A stretch of 64,000 bases of DNA from Verrucomicrobia subdivision 3 bacterium UBA693. GTDB lineage: Bacteria > Verrucomicrobiota > Verrucomicrobiia > Limisphaerales > UBA8199. Below, piece after piece: positions 52,138 to 62,399 of this stretch. The DNA lies in contig DBMR01000040.1 in NCBI GenBank assembly GCA_002298785.1, positions 1 to 64,000 on the forward strand, in the 5' to 3' direction. The number at the start of each line of letters is the position of its first letter. Position 1 is the first letter of the stretch. The translations under genes were made by a program, and so were the position numbers. Under the pieces are notes generated by a model. That model worked only from the letters and a program-made list of their open reading frames with translations. It ran no database searches and was not told the DNA's origin.

Positions 52138-54225
52138 ATGAAAGACTACCAACCTGCTGAAATTCGCAACTTCGCCATTGTGGGACACGCTTCCTCGGGA
52201 AAAACTATGCTCAGTGAAGCGATGCTCGCCTGCGCGGGTGTGATCAATCGCATGGGCAGCATTGCTGCTGGAACCACAGTTTCGGATTACCACGATAGTG
52301 AACAACAGCGTCAGATTTCAGTCTCCGCCACCATGATGCATCTCGATTGGCTGGGGAAGAAATTTAATCTCTTGGATTGCCCCGGATATGCCGATTTCAT
52401 CAGCGAAGGTTTGGGCGCGCTCAAGGTGGGCGACTTCGCCCTCGTAGTGGTTCACGCTAATCACGGTGTGGGAGTAGGCACGGACGCGGTCTGGAAATAT
52501 GCCACTGAGGACGGTATTCCCAAGATGATAGTAGTCAACGCGTTCGACAAAGAAGAAACGGATTTCGAAAAGGTCCTGGCTCAGATTCGGGAGCATTTCG
52601 GTGAACGCGTCTTTCCGCTGACCCTGCCGGTGAATGCGGGCCCTGGGTTCACCCAGGTGCTGGATGTGCCCCGAAGCGAGATCATCACCTACGCCGACGA
52701 CAAGAGCGGCAAGTTCACCGAGGCCCCGGCCACCGGTATCTGGGCCGAACGGGTCAAACAGCTTCACGGCAAGATGATCGAATTTATCGCGGAATCGGAC
52801 GACAAGCTGATGGAGAAGTTTTTTGCCGAAGGCAGCCTTTCCGAAGAGGAAATGCGCGCGGGCATTCATGCGGCGATCCAAAAACAGACCTTTGTGCCGC
52901 TCTTTGCGACTTCCGCGGAAAAGAACATCGGCGTGGCGCGGTTGATGGACTTCATCGCCAAGTACGGATCCTCCCCGGTGGATCGGGAGAAACTGACGGC
53001 GCATGATCCCGATGGCAAAGAGGTGGAGGTCGCGCTGACTGACCCCGAACCTGTGCTCTATGTCTTTAAGACCATGAGCGAGGCGCAGTTTGGCGAACTC
53101 TCCTTCTTCCGGGTCTACTCCGGGTCGGTGAAATTCGGCAGTGAACTTTACAATTCCGCGCGCCGCAGCACGGAAAAGATCGGACAGATCTACCTGTTGA
53201 ACGGCAAAAATCGAACCACGGTGCCCACCTTGAACGCTGGAGACATCGGGGCGGTGGTTAAACTCAAGGACACCCACACCGGCAACACGCTCTGCACCGC
53301 CAAGCGACCGGTGATGCTGCCCAAAGTGGAATACCCGAAGCCCAGCATTCACGCCTCTTTGAAGAGCAATGTGAAAGGCGAGGAAGACAAGATCGCCACC
53401 GGCCTGTCGGCGCTGCACCATGAAGACCCCACGTTCCAGCACATGGTGGACGCGGAGTTGCATCAGACCATCGTTTCCGCCCAGGGCGAACTGCACCTGG
53501 AAGTCATCGCCGAATGGCTGCGCAAGCGCTACAACGTCCATGTCGAACTGACTGAACCTCGCGTACGCTATCGCGAGACCATCAAAGGCCGAGGTGACTC
53601 CAAATACCGCCACAAGAAACAAACTGGCGGCGCCGGTCAATTCGCCGAAGTGTGGATGAAGATTGAACCCAAGCCCCGCGATACCGGGGTGGAGTTCCTC
53701 CAGACGTTAAGCGGCCAAAACGTCGACCGCACTTTTGTTCCTTCCGTGGAAAAAGGCGTGATGAAAGCCTGCGAAGAAGGAATCCTGGCGGGCTACCGGG
53801 TGGTGGACACGAAAATCGAGTTTTACGACGGCAAAATGCATCCCGTCGACTCGAAGGATATCGCGTTCCAGATCGCGGGTTATTTCGCCTTCAAAGAGTC
53901 CTTCATGATGGCGAGACCTTGTCTGCTCGAACCTATTCACCTCGTCGAAATCCGCATCCCGGAAGATTGCATGGGCAAAGTCATGGGTGATTTGTCCAGC
54001 CGCCGGGGCAAGATTCAAGGCATGGATATGGACGGCAGCTTCCAGTTGATCAAGGCCCACGCGCCGGCCAAAGAACTGTATCGCTACTCCAGCACCCTGC
54101 GTTCGCTCACCGGCGGTCGCGGCCAGCATTCCGAGACCTTCGATCACTACGAGGAAATGCCTCGCGAGCAGGAACAGAAGGTGATCGAGGAAAGCAAGAA
54201 GCACCGCCAACAACCGACCGAATAG
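52138..54225 (+). CDS. Elongation factor G-like GTPase (EF-G paralogue)
   Basis: A 695-residue translational GTPase with EF-G architecture: GTPase domain, beta-barrel domain II, and domains III-V (LHLEVIAEWLRKRYNVHVEL, then the domain V GKVMGDLSSRRGKIQGMDMDG). The G motifs are divergent: G1 GHASSGKT (16-23, not AHxDxGKT), G3 DCPG (80-83), G4 VNAFD (133-137, where NKxD is normal) and the switch I EQQRQISV in place of QERGITI. This points to a non-canonical EF-G, possibly an EF-G2-type recycling or stress factor, rather than the main elongation factor. The ATG at 52138 fits; a terminator follows. Confidence 0.9.
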   Translation: MKDYQPAEIRNFAIVGHASSGKTMLSEAMLACAGVINRMGSIAAGTTVSDYHDSEQQRQISVSATMMHLDWLGKKFNLLDCPGYADFISEGLGALKVGDFALVVVHANHGVGVGTDAVWKYATEDGIPKMIVVNAFDKEETDFEKVLAQIREHFGERVFPLTLPVNAGPGFTQVLDVPRSEIITYADDKSGKFTEAPATGIWAERVKQLHGKMIEFIAESDDKLMEKFFAEGSLSEEEMRAGIHAAIQKQTFVPLFATSAEKNIGVARLMDFIAKYGSSPVDREKLTAHDPDGKEVEVALTDPEPVLYVFKTMSEAQFGELSFFRVYSGSVKFGSELYNSARRSTEKIGQIYLLNGKNRTTVPTLNAGDIGAVVKLKDTHTGNTLCTAKRPVMLPKVEYPKPSIHASLKSNVKGEEDKIATGLSALHHEDPTFQHMVDAELHQTIVSAQGELHLEVIAEWLRKRYNVHVELTEPRVRYRETIKGRGDSKYRHKKQTGGAGQFAEVWMKIEPKPRDTGVEFLQTLSGQNVDRTFVPSVEKGVMKACEEGILAGYRVVDTKIEFYDGKMHPVDSKDIAFQIAGYFAFKESFMMARPCLLEPIHLVEIRIPEDCMGKVMGDLSSRRGKIQGMDMDGSFQLIKAHAPAKELYRYSSTLRSLTGGRGQHSETFDHYEEMPREQEQKVIEESKKHRQQPTE

Positions 54226-54242
54226 CTCTGCCGGATTTACTC

Positions 54243-54273
54243 AAAGGCGGGCCTCCGACTGGGGCCCGCCTTT
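54243..54273 (+). terminator. Terminator after the EF-G paralogue gene
   Basis: AAAGGCGGGC (54243-54252) pairs perfectly with GCCCGCCTTT (54264-54273) around an 11-base loop. The A-rich and T-rich arms make a strong intrinsic terminator that ends 22 bp before the acyltransferase start. Confidence 0.8.
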
Positions 54274-54294
54274 CTCCTTTGGGGTTGAATAGAT

Positions 54295-55551
54295 ATGAGC
54301 CCTGACGCTACCGGATTACCCCACGACGATCCGACACCGCCACAAGCACCAGGCGCGCCAGCCGAAAGGCTGCACTCCCTGGACATCTTTCGCGGCCTGG
54401 TCATTATTGTGATGACCTTCGTAAATTATCTGGCTGGTGTCAGCCAGATTCCCGCTTGGGCGAAGCACATGCCGGACAAGGCCGACGGCTACACTTTTGT
54501 CGATCTCGTGTTCCCCGCCTTCTTATTCGCAGCCGGCATGTCTATTCCACTCGCGCTAGGAAAGCGGCTCACGCCGGGATTGCTGCCTTGGCAGGCGCTG
54601 GGCCGCGTTTTCACCCGCAGTGCAGCACTCATTTTCGTCGGGGTGTTGATGGTGAACACTGAAAACTACGATTCTGCTCACGCTGTGCTCGGGAAAAATT
54701 GGTGGTATTTACTGGCTTACCTGTGCGTGATCGCGATTTGGTGCCAACCGCCACCACGAACTGCGCGCACTCGACGAATCTGGGGCATCGGTCGTTGGAC
54801 CGGAATCGCTGTGATGTTCGGCTTGTTGTGCCTGTTCCGCGGCAAGGGGGCGGACGGCCAGGTGGTTTGGTTGCAGCATTCCTGGTGGGGCATCCTGGGA
54901 TTAATCGGGTGGGCCTACCTGGTGTGCAGCCTGCTCTACTTGAGCACGAAAGGCGATAAGACGTGGCTCATGGGGTGGTTGGGTTTTCTGCTCTGCCTCT
55001 ATGTGGGCGGACGACATGGGAGTTTGGATTGGCTAGGGCCTGTGAATCGATTGGTGGACGCAGGTTCAGTACTGGGCAGCACCGCTGCCAGCATGCTCAT
55101 CGGAATGATTGTCACTCTCAGCCTTGGCGACACCCGCAGCAGGACCAAACCCCAACAGTTTCGTTCGCTCCTGCTCTTCGGCGTCATTCTTTATGCGGCG
55201 GGCCTCTTGGTGCGTCCGCTCCACGGGATTAACAAAAACGCGGCGACCGAATCCTACGCTTTAGTAGCGGGAGGTATTTGTTGCCTGTGCTTTGCGGTGA
55301 TCTGGCTCCTTTATGAGCGCCCACAGCCCGCCCGCTGCGGAGCCTGCCTCACCACCGCCGGGCAAAACGCCGTCCTGGCTTATATTCTTCCCGGCATTTT
55401 AGGGAATCTCTGCGCGGTAATCGGTTTGCCAGGGCTTCTCCACCCCTGGTCTATTGGCTGGGCTGGCGCTATGAATTCCGCGCTTTTAACGGCGCTAGTC
55501 ATCGCCTTGACTTGCGGCGCCTCAAGGTTTGGGATTCGGCTACGGTTATAG
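54295..55551 (+). CDS. DUF5009/heparan-alpha-glucosaminide acetyltransferase-like membrane protein
   Basis: A 418-residue membrane protein with about ten helices. SLDIFRGLVIIVMTFVNYLAG (about 24-44) and GYTFVDLVFPAFLFAAGMSIPL (about 62-83) are typical of the COG4299/DUF5009 family, related to the lysosomal HGSNAT acetyltransferase. A proline-rich polar N-terminus of about 20 residues precedes it. Such proteins may O- or N-acetylate envelope polysaccharide; the substrate is unknown. It is a single gene behind a strong terminator. Confidence 0.85.
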   Translation: MSPDATGLPHDDPTPPQAPGAPAERLHSLDIFRGLVIIVMTFVNYLAGVSQIPAWAKHMPDKADGYTFVDLVFPAFLFAAGMSIPLALGKRLTPGLLPWQALGRVFTRSAALIFVGVLMVNTENYDSAHAVLGKNWWYLLAYLCVIAIWCQPPPRTARTRRIWGIGRWTGIAVMFGLLCLFRGKGADGQVVWLQHSWWGILGLIGWAYLVCSLLYLSTKGDKTWLMGWLGFLLCLYVGGRHGSLDWLGPVNRLVDAGSVLGSTAASMLIGMIVTLSLGDTRSRTKPQQFRSLLLFGVILYAAGLLVRPLHGINKNAATESYALVAGGICCLCFAVIWLLYERPQPARCGACLTTAGQNAVLAYILPGILGNLCAVIGLPGLLHPWSIGWAGAMNSALLTALVIALTCGASRFGIRLRL

Positions 55552-55753
55552 GCGGGCCTGGTTCCCGCGTATCCAGGTGCGGTCCTTTTGGATTTGCCAA
55601 TCAACCCTTGGCCAAAACCTCACTTGGCAATTCACCGAGTCAGGGAAAATGTGCCTGGGCAATCACGAACTCCGCGCAAAAAAGTGGCCAATAAGCTCTT
55701 GATCCATTACTTTAGTTTTTTCAGATGCGCCATTTGGTTTAGGCCCAACCGCT

Positions 55754-58700
55754 ATGGAAACTCGATCAGTATCCACGACTGCTTTTCGATTGCTGCTCGT
55801 CCTTATTTCGCTTTTAGCCTCTTGGATGGCAGACGCACAATCGCCCCTGCCCGACGAATTCATCCCGGCAGTCGACGGAAAGGTGTATGCCTTGGCGGTG
55901 CAACCCGACGGAAAGGTGCTCGTCGGCGGCAGTTTCATTTCGCTGGGTGGCCAACCACGCACAAACCTCGCCCGCCTTAATGCCGACGGAACGCTGGACG
56001 TACGGTTTGATCCGGGCGTCGGAGGTCCGGTATACTCGCTGGCTTTACTGGGGGACGGCAAGATCCTCGTTGGCGGAAACTATCCTGTCATCGGGGGGCG
56101 ACCGCGCGATAATCTTTGCCGACTCAATCCCGACGGATCCCTTGACAGCAGCTTCGTCGGCCGAACGGATGGCGAGGTTCGTGCGATTGCATTACAGCCG
56201 GATGGAAAGCTCATTGTTGCCGGCTTGTTTAACACTCTGGACAACGAGTGGTCATACGGAATCGGACGCTTGAACGCCGACGGCACAAAGGATTTCGGAT
56301 TCGGATTTGATTCCGGTGGTGGAATTTCAGTTCTCACAGTGTCCATTCAGGCTGATGGCAAGATTCTCATGGGCGGCACTTTCGCCCGGCAAGTAGGTGG
56401 CGCTACCCGTTATCGCATTGGCCGTTGGAATGCCGACGGCACGCTGGACTACGGCTTCAATCCCGGGGAATTTAGCCACAATTCCGCCTCGGTAAACGCC
56501 CTCGCGGTCCAAGCCGACGGGAAGATCCTCGCTGGCGGCACCTTTACCAACATGGCCGGACACGCCTGCTATCGTATCGCACGTTTGAGTTCAACCGGTG
56601 CTTTCGACAGCAGCTTCGGCGTTGGAGCAGATGATCAGGTTAATGCTTTTGCGCTGCAGGCGGACGGCGGCTTTCTCATTGCCGGAAGCTTTACGACGAT
56701 GAGCGGGCAGCCTCGCAGCCGCATTGCACGATTCAACCCCGACGGATTGCTGGATACGAGTTTCAACCCCGGTGCCAATGGTCCGCTGGACGGGGTCGTC
56801 GTCCAAGTTGATGGAAAGGTACTCATCTGCGGCAGCTTTAACGACGTGGCGGGACTGTCGCGCACGAACTTGGCCCGACTAAATAGCGCCGCCTCTGCCA
56901 CGCGAACCTTGTCGAGCGACGCTTCCTCTATCACCTGGTTGCGAGGCGGGACGAGTCCGGAAATCTGGCGCTGCGCATTCGACTACTCGACCAACGGCAT
57001 TGCCTGGACCCGACTGGGTGACGGCAACCGCGTTTTCGGCGGCTGGGAGATCACAGGCCTCACTTCGCCAGCAAATGTGACCATTCGAGCACGGGGCATC
57101 GTCACCGGCGGTCTAGGTAATAACTCCAACGGCGCGGTTGAAGATTATCTCGGCGCACCCTTGGTGCTGAGTCAACCGGCCAGCCAATCAATCAATGCCG
57201 GGACAATCGCCAGCTTCGACATTCGTGCGGGCGGTTCAGAGTCCGTGTCGCTCCAGTGGCGCAAAAATGGCGTGCCGTTCGGTGACGGTGACAAAGTTAC
57301 AGGCGCTCATGCCTCCATCTTAACCATCATCAATGCGCAGAGGGCCGACGAAGGCGGCTACAGTGTCGTGCTCTCAAACTCGTTTGGCAGCGTGACCAGT
57401 ATCGTAGCCACCTTAACGGTGCTCGATCCGGGCATTGCAACTCAGCCAGTCAGTCAGAACAGGGAGATCGGTCAGACGACAACTTTGACCACTACGCCAG
57501 TCGGGACCGGACCATTCACCTTCCAATGGTGGAAAGATGGAGCGCTGTTATCCCAGGCTACGAATGCAGTGCTGACGCTCACTAATTTGGCCGCGACGGA
57601 CGCCGGCAGTTACAGGGTTGTCGTCGGCAACGCGCTCGGTTTCACCACCAGTTCAGTCGCCATGCTGACGGTCAATGCAGCGACGGTCGATGCGGGTTTT
57701 GATGCCGGACCCGGTGATAACGCTACCTATGCCGTGTTAGTGCAACCAGATGCCAAGGTCCTTGTCGGTGGCAGTTTCTACAATTTGGGGGGACAGTCGC
57801 GGGCCCAGATCGCCCGGCTCAACACCGATGGTTCGGCCGACCCGGATTTTAATCCGGGTGCCAACGGATTAGTGATGGCTATGACAATGCAAACGGATCA
57901 GAAGATCGTCGCGGCGGGAGGCTTTTGGACCCTGAGTGGCATAAATCAAAACTACCTGGGCCGCCTCAACCCAGATGGAACGCCGGACCCTGGGTTTACC
58001 AATGGCGCCAACGGCACGGTATTTTCCATGACTGCACAGCCGGACGGCGCGATTCTAGCCGGCGGAATTTTTACGACGTTCGCCGGCGAGCCTCGCACCA
58101 ACCTCGCCAGGCTCAAGCCAGACGGCACGCTGGATAGCGCCTTCAATCCCGGCGCAGATTACATCGTCTCCACGTTCGCGATCCAACCGAACGGAATGAT
58201 CATCGTTGGCGGTTTCTTCACCTCGGTGGGCGGACAACCACGCACCAATCTCGCCCGGTTGCTTCCCGACGGCACGCTCGACAGTGCTTTTCTTGCCGAC
58301 GCAGCCAGCACGGACTGGGCATCACACGTCTCCTGCCTGGCTCTGCAACCCGACGGAAAAATTCTTGTAAGCGGAACGTTCGACAGCCTGGGTGGCGTGC
58401 CCCGGGCGAACCTTGCCCGTTTGAATGCCGATGGCACGGTCGATCCCACTTTCAATCCGGGTGTAACCGATGAAAACTACTGGAGAACCCCCTCCGTGGT
58501 GTCGTTAGTGATTCAGGCTGACGGGAAGATCCTGTTGGGCGGGACATTCACCACCGTCGCGGGACAACCGCGTAAAGGCATTGCCCGACTCAATAGCGAT
58601 GGCTCCCTGGACCTCACTTTCAATCCCGGCCTAGGGGGAGATTTGCCCTACCTGAATGCGATCACACTGCAGTCCGACGGAGAGATCCTGGCTGGCGGCT

Positions 58701-61123
58701 CGTTCACTTCCATAAACAACCAAGCGCGCACCAACCTCGCCCGAATCAACAACACCGGGTCCGCTGCCGAAAGTCTCACGCTGCAAGGATCCACGATCAC
58801 CTGGCTGCGCTCAGGCAGCAGCCCGGAAGTGAGTCGAACGACTTTCGAGCACTCCTCCAATGGCATAACCTGGACCAGCCTGGGCGGCGGATCACGGATT
58901 TCAGGGGGTTGGCAATTGAACAATGTCACCGCTCCCGCCGGGGGCACCTTACGCGCGCGAGGTTTTCTGGCGGCAGGTTACCAAAGCGGTTCGAGCGGGT
59001 TCGCTGAGACGCTCATCGGCGCACCGGTCTTTACGTCTTCGCAACCCTCCAATCAGACTGTCAATGCCGGTAGCAGCGTTACCTTCAAGGTCCTGGCCAC
59101 TGGACCAGCGCCTTTGAGCTTCCAATGGGTTAAAAACGGAATCCCACTAGCCGACGGCCCTGGAGTGGCCGGTGCAGCGAGCACCACCTTGGTTCTTACT
59201 GGCGTGCTCAAGAGCGCCGAGGGTGACTACCGGTTGGTTGTCGCGAATACCAACGGTAGCATTACCTCGGCGGTCGCGACTCTGACAGTAATTGACCCGG
59301 TAATCATTGTTTCCCCGTTCAACCGCTATGCGGAAGCAGGCCAGACCGTGACATTCACCGTGACAGCAGTGGGAACAACGCTCAGTTACCAATGGTGGAA
59401 AGACGGAGTCGCGTTACCCCAGGGCACGGCAGCAGCTCTCACGCTGACGAATGTCCAGCTCAACCAAGCCGGCGGCTACCGTGTGGTGGTCAGCAACCCC
59501 TTCGGCACCTTGACCAGTGCCGTGGCGACATTAGTCGTTAATCTCGCGACGCTGGATCCGGCCTTTAGCCCTTCAGCAAATCTCTCCGTATCACCCCTCG
59601 CGCTGCAAGCGGATGGCAAGATACTGGTGGGCGGTGTGTTCACCACTCTGGGTGGGCAAACCCGCCTGCGACTTGGACGAATGAATTCGGATGGCTCCCT
59701 CGAAACCGGATTTAATCCGCAACCAAACGCCACGGTTTACTCCCTTGCCCTCCAACCCGACGGCAAGATTCTAGTCGGCGGTGACTTTACCACGCTCGCT
59801 GGTTCCTCCCGCACCGCGATAGGGAGATTGAACACCAACGGCACCATTGATACGGGCTTCAGCACCACCCTCTTCAACCCGCCCCCAGGCTACACATTGA
59901 CGGTCCGGGTCCAGGCCATCCTGATCCAGCCGGACGGTAAGATCATCGTGGCCGGCCGATCTTCATTGAACGGAGGTCTCGCAGGCGGATTCCTCTCCCG
60001 GCTCAATTCCAATGGAACCACCGACTCCAGCTTTATAGTCAACGGCGGCGTCAATGGCCCTGTTTCATCACTCGCGCTTCAGCCGGATGGGAAGATCCTG
60101 GCCGGCGGTTTGTTCACTTTTGTTCGCAACCTTCCGCGAAACCGAATGGCTCGATTGAATTCGGATGGGAGCGTCGATGCCACCTTCACCACTGGGAGCG
60201 ACGGCGGCGTGTTCACCCTTGCTTTACAGGCCGATGGCCGAATTCTTGCCGGCGGCACCTTCAACTCGGTGGCCGGCCAACAGATCACTAATCTCGTCCG
60301 TTTGAATTCCGATGGTACTCTCGACAGCAACTTCGCTGCAGCGGTAACCGGCGGCAGTTCTCCGGTCGTATACTCCCTGGGAGTCCAGACCGATGGGAAG
60401 ATCCTGCTGAGCGGAAGTTTCAACTCCGTCGCCCAGCGACCTCGCGCCAACTTGGCCCGCCTCAATCCCGATGGCACGCTGGACGCCGGTTTCAATCCGG
60501 GCGCAAACAACCTCGTCTATGGCCTGGCGCTCCAAGCCGATGGCAGGGTACTGGTCGTCGGCGACTTCACCCAGTTGGGTGGCCAAATTCGCACCCGCAT
60601 TGGCCGGCTGAATCCCACTGAGCCGATGACTCAGCACCTGAACTACAACGGTGCAAGCCTCGCCTGGGAGCGTAGCGGTTCTTGCCCGGAAGTTTGGCGC
60701 ACGACTTTTGAATTCTCAACGAACCTCACTTCCTGGAACACCCTCGGCACGGGCACCCGCACCTCGGGCGGTTGGAAGCTCGACGGACTGGCGCCACTCG
60801 CCAGTGGCCGCATCCGCGCGCGGGGGTACGCTGTCAGCGGTGGTTTCAACGGTTCGAGTTGGTTCGTGGAACAAAGCCTCACCGTGGACCCGAACGCCCC
60901 GCCAAGTATTGTCACCACCGACAGCGTGTTCGGCTTTGCCGGACAGGAATTCGGATTCAACCTCAGTGGACTCATTGGCCAGACCATCGTCGTGGAAGGT
61001 TCAACCAACCTGGTGGATTGGTCCCCCATTTTGACGAACTATTTAAGTGTCCCGTCGATCCATTTCAGTGATCCTGGTTCGGCGAACACCCCCGCTCGTT
61101 TTTACCGACTGCACCTGCAATGA
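55754..61123 (+). CDS. Giant secreted delta-60 repeat/Ig-like domain protein
   Basis: A 1789-residue exported protein. A signal peptide (hydrophobic LLLVLISLLASWMADA, cleaved near 28) is followed by a module that is repeated. Block one of delta-60 repeats (units of about 50-60 residues like VQPDGKVLVGGSF...NLARLNADGTLD) covers 43-380, a linker domain containing ITWLRGGTSPE 383-469, and two Ig-like domains 470-646. Blocks follow again at 656-1004, linker 1005-1090, Ig pair 1090-1264, then 1266-1623 and linker 1625-1714. The C-terminal beta domain ends FYRLHLQ. Delta-60 repeats form a beta-propeller-like surface fold; adhesion or substrate binding is inferred. Confidence 0.9.
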   Translation: METRSVSTTAFRLLLVLISLLASWMADAQSPLPDEFIPAVDGKVYALAVQPDGKVLVGGSFISLGGQPRTNLARLNADGTLDVRFDPGVGGPVYSLALLGDGKILVGGNYPVIGGRPRDNLCRLNPDGSLDSSFVGRTDGEVRAIALQPDGKLIVAGLFNTLDNEWSYGIGRLNADGTKDFGFGFDSGGGISVLTVSIQADGKILMGGTFARQVGGATRYRIGRWNADGTLDYGFNPGEFSHNSASVNALAVQADGKILAGGTFTNMAGHACYRIARLSSTGAFDSSFGVGADDQVNAFALQADGGFLIAGSFTTMSGQPRSRIARFNPDGLLDTSFNPGANGPLDGVVVQVDGKVLICGSFNDVAGLSRTNLARLNSAASATRTLSSDASSITWLRGGTSPEIWRCAFDYSTNGIAWTRLGDGNRVFGGWEITGLTSPANVTIRARGIVTGGLGNNSNGAVEDYLGAPLVLSQPASQSINAGTIASFDIRAGGSESVSLQWRKNGVPFGDGDKVTGAHASILTIINAQRADEGGYSVVLSNSFGSVTSIVATLTVLDPGIATQPVSQNREIGQTTTLTTTPVGTGPFTFQWWKDGALLSQATNAVLTLTNLAATDAGSYRVVVGNALGFTTSSVAMLTVNAATVDAGFDAGPGDNATYAVLVQPDAKVLVGGSFYNLGGQSRAQIARLNTDGSADPDFNPGANGLVMAMTMQTDQKIVAAGGFWTLSGINQNYLGRLNPDGTPDPGFTNGANGTVFSMTAQPDGAILAGGIFTTFAGEPRTNLARLKPDGTLDSAFNPGADYIVSTFAIQPNGMIIVGGFFTSVGGQPRTNLARLLPDGTLDSAFLADAASTDWASHVSCLALQPDGKILVSGTFDSLGGVPRANLARLNADGTVDPTFNPGVTDENYWRTPSVVSLVIQADGKILLGGTFTTVAGQPRKGIARLNSDGSLDLTFNPGLGGDLPYLNAITLQSDGEILAGGSFTSINNQARTNLARINNTGSAAESLTLQGSTITWLRSGSSPEVSRTTFEHSSNGITWTSLGGGSRISGGWQLNNVTAPAGGTLRARGFLAAGYQSGSSGFAETLIGAPVFTSSQPSNQTVNAGSSVTFKVLATGPAPLSFQWVKNGIPLADGPGVAGAASTTLVLTGVLKSAEGDYRLVVANTNGSITSAVATLTVIDPVIIVSPFNRYAEAGQTVTFTVTAVGTTLSYQWWKDGVALPQGTAAALTLTNVQLNQAGGYRVVVSNPFGTLTSAVATLVVNLATLDPAFSPSANLSVSPLALQADGKILVGGVFTTLGGQTRLRLGRMNSDGSLETGFNPQPNATVYSLALQPDGKILVGGDFTTLAGSSRTAIGRLNTNGTIDTGFSTTLFNPPPGYTLTVRVQAILIQPDGKIIVAGRSSLNGGLAGGFLSRLNSNGTTDSSFIVNGGVNGPVSSLALQPDGKILAGGLFTFVRNLPRNRMARLNSDGSVDATFTTGSDGGVFTLALQADGRILAGGTFNSVAGQQITNLVRLNSDGTLDSNFAAAVTGGSSPVVYSLGVQTDGKILLSGSFNSVAQRPRANLARLNPDGTLDAGFNPGANNLVYGLALQADGRVLVVGDFTQLGGQIRTRIGRLNPTEPMTQHLNYNGASLAWERSGSCPEVWRTTFEFSTNLTSWNTLGTGTRTSGGWKLDGLAPLASGRIRARGYAVSGGFNGSSWFVEQSLTVDPNAPPSIVTTDSVFGFAGQEFGFNLSGLIGQTIVVEGSTNLVDWSPILTNYLSVPSIHFSDPGSANTPARFYRLHLQ

Positions 61124-61262
61124 GATTACCGGGTCGTCAGGACGAGGCGTCGACACGGCGGAATGGCGCCCGTGAGCTTCAAAGCGTGGCTTTCAGGCCT
61201 GAGCATCTTAAGGATTTTCATCGTCTTTCACGGCCAGCTCAGCTAGAGATCGCCGGGGCATA

Positions 61263-62399
61263 ATGACGACATCCAACCAAAGGCCTGAAGCTCGAACCGC
61301 GACGGAACCGCCCGCGTGGGCCATCGAAATTGAAGGCCTCGAGCGCAGTTATGGCGAAGTGCAAGCCTTGCGCCAGGTGTCCTTGTCCATCCGCAAGGGA
61401 GAGTTCTTTTCGCTCCTCGGCCCTTCGGGCTGCGGCAAGACTACCCTTTTGCGATTGATCGCAGGGTTGGAACTACCGGATGCAGGCAGGCTGCTCATTG
61501 GCGGACGGGACGCGCTCACCATCCCGGCACATCAACGGCCGGTGAACACCGTATTCCAATCCTACGCTTTATTCCCACATCTGAACATCCGCGACAACGT
61601 AGCCTTCGGTTTGAAAATGAAGAAACTCCCACCCACCGAAATCAAACAACGGGTGGACCGCATCATGGAGCTTGTCGCCATTCAGGATTTAGCCGAGCGA
61701 CGACCGGCACAGATCTCCGGCGGCCAAAAGCAGCGGGTGGCGTTGGCCCGCGCGGTGGTGAACGAACCGGAAGTCCTGCTGTTGGATGAACCGTTGGGCG
61801 CGCTAGACTTGAAATTGCGCAAGCAACTCCAGGTGGAGCTGCACCAGTTACAGCGGCGTCTGGGCATCACCTTTGTCCACGTCACGCATGACCAGGATGA
61901 GGCGTTGATGATGAGTGACAGGATCGCGGTGATGAAGGACGGTCGGATCGAACAACTCGACGTCGGACAGCGACTTTACGAACAGCCACGCACGAAATTC
62001 GTGGCCCAATTTCTAGGCTCGTGCAACCTGTTCGCCGGCCCAGTGATCCAACTCAATGGCTCGAGCGCAATTGTGGAAACCGAAGTGGGCAGGCTCACCC
62101 TCAGTTTTCCCGCTTCCGTTCGTCGGCTGACGATTGGCCAAAAGATCACCTTGGCGCTACGTCCGGAGAATTTGCATCTCGCTTACGAAGCATTTCCGGG
62201 ATGTGGAAATGTCTTCCCTGCAAAAGTGGAGGCCGTGATCTACGGAGGTGCGGAAACACAATACCGCCTGGTGGCTGGTCAGTTACCGTTGCAGGCAACT
62301 GTGCTGAATTCTCGAATGGCGAACCAGACCTTCAAGGAAGGGGATGAGATACGCTGCGCGATTGCAGAGGAGGCATTGATTCTTTTAGAGGACGAATGA
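61263..62399 (+). CDS. potA: Spermidine/putrescine ABC transporter ATP-binding protein
   Basis: The 378-residue ATPase has Walker A GPSGCGKTT (about 58-66), the ABC signature in ISGGQKQRVALARA (about 153-166), Walker B LLLDEPLGALD (about 173-183), the H-loop in VHVTHDQDEAL (about 203-213), and a C-terminal TOBE domain. The PotA-type order ATPase-permease-permease identifies a polyamine or similar cation/thiamine-type importer, but other Pot/Ssu-like substrates cannot be excluded. The stop overlaps the potB start by 4 bp (ATGA). Confidence 0.92.
   Translation: MTTSNQRPEARTATEPPAWAIEIEGLERSYGEVQALRQVSLSIRKGEFFSLLGPSGCGKTTLLRLIAGLELPDAGRLLIGGRDALTIPAHQRPVNTVFQSYALFPHLNIRDNVAFGLKMKKLPPTEIKQRVDRIMELVAIQDLAERRPAQISGGQKQRVALARAVVNEPEVLLLDEPLGALDLKLRKQLQVELHQLQRRLGITFVHVTHDQDEALMMSDRIAVMKDGRIEQLDVGQRLYEQPRTKFVAQFLGSCNLFAGPVIQLNGSSAIVETEVGRLTLSFPASVRRLTIGQKITLALRPENLHLAYEAFPGCGNVFPAKVEAVIYGGAETQYRLVAGQLPLQATVLNSRMANQTFKEGDEIRCAIAEEALILLEDE

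Noticed and set aside
52318..53640. Antisense open frame of 440 codons across the EF-G paralogue
   Set aside because: The plus-strand frame has all EF-G domains; the antisense frame is a high-GC artefact.
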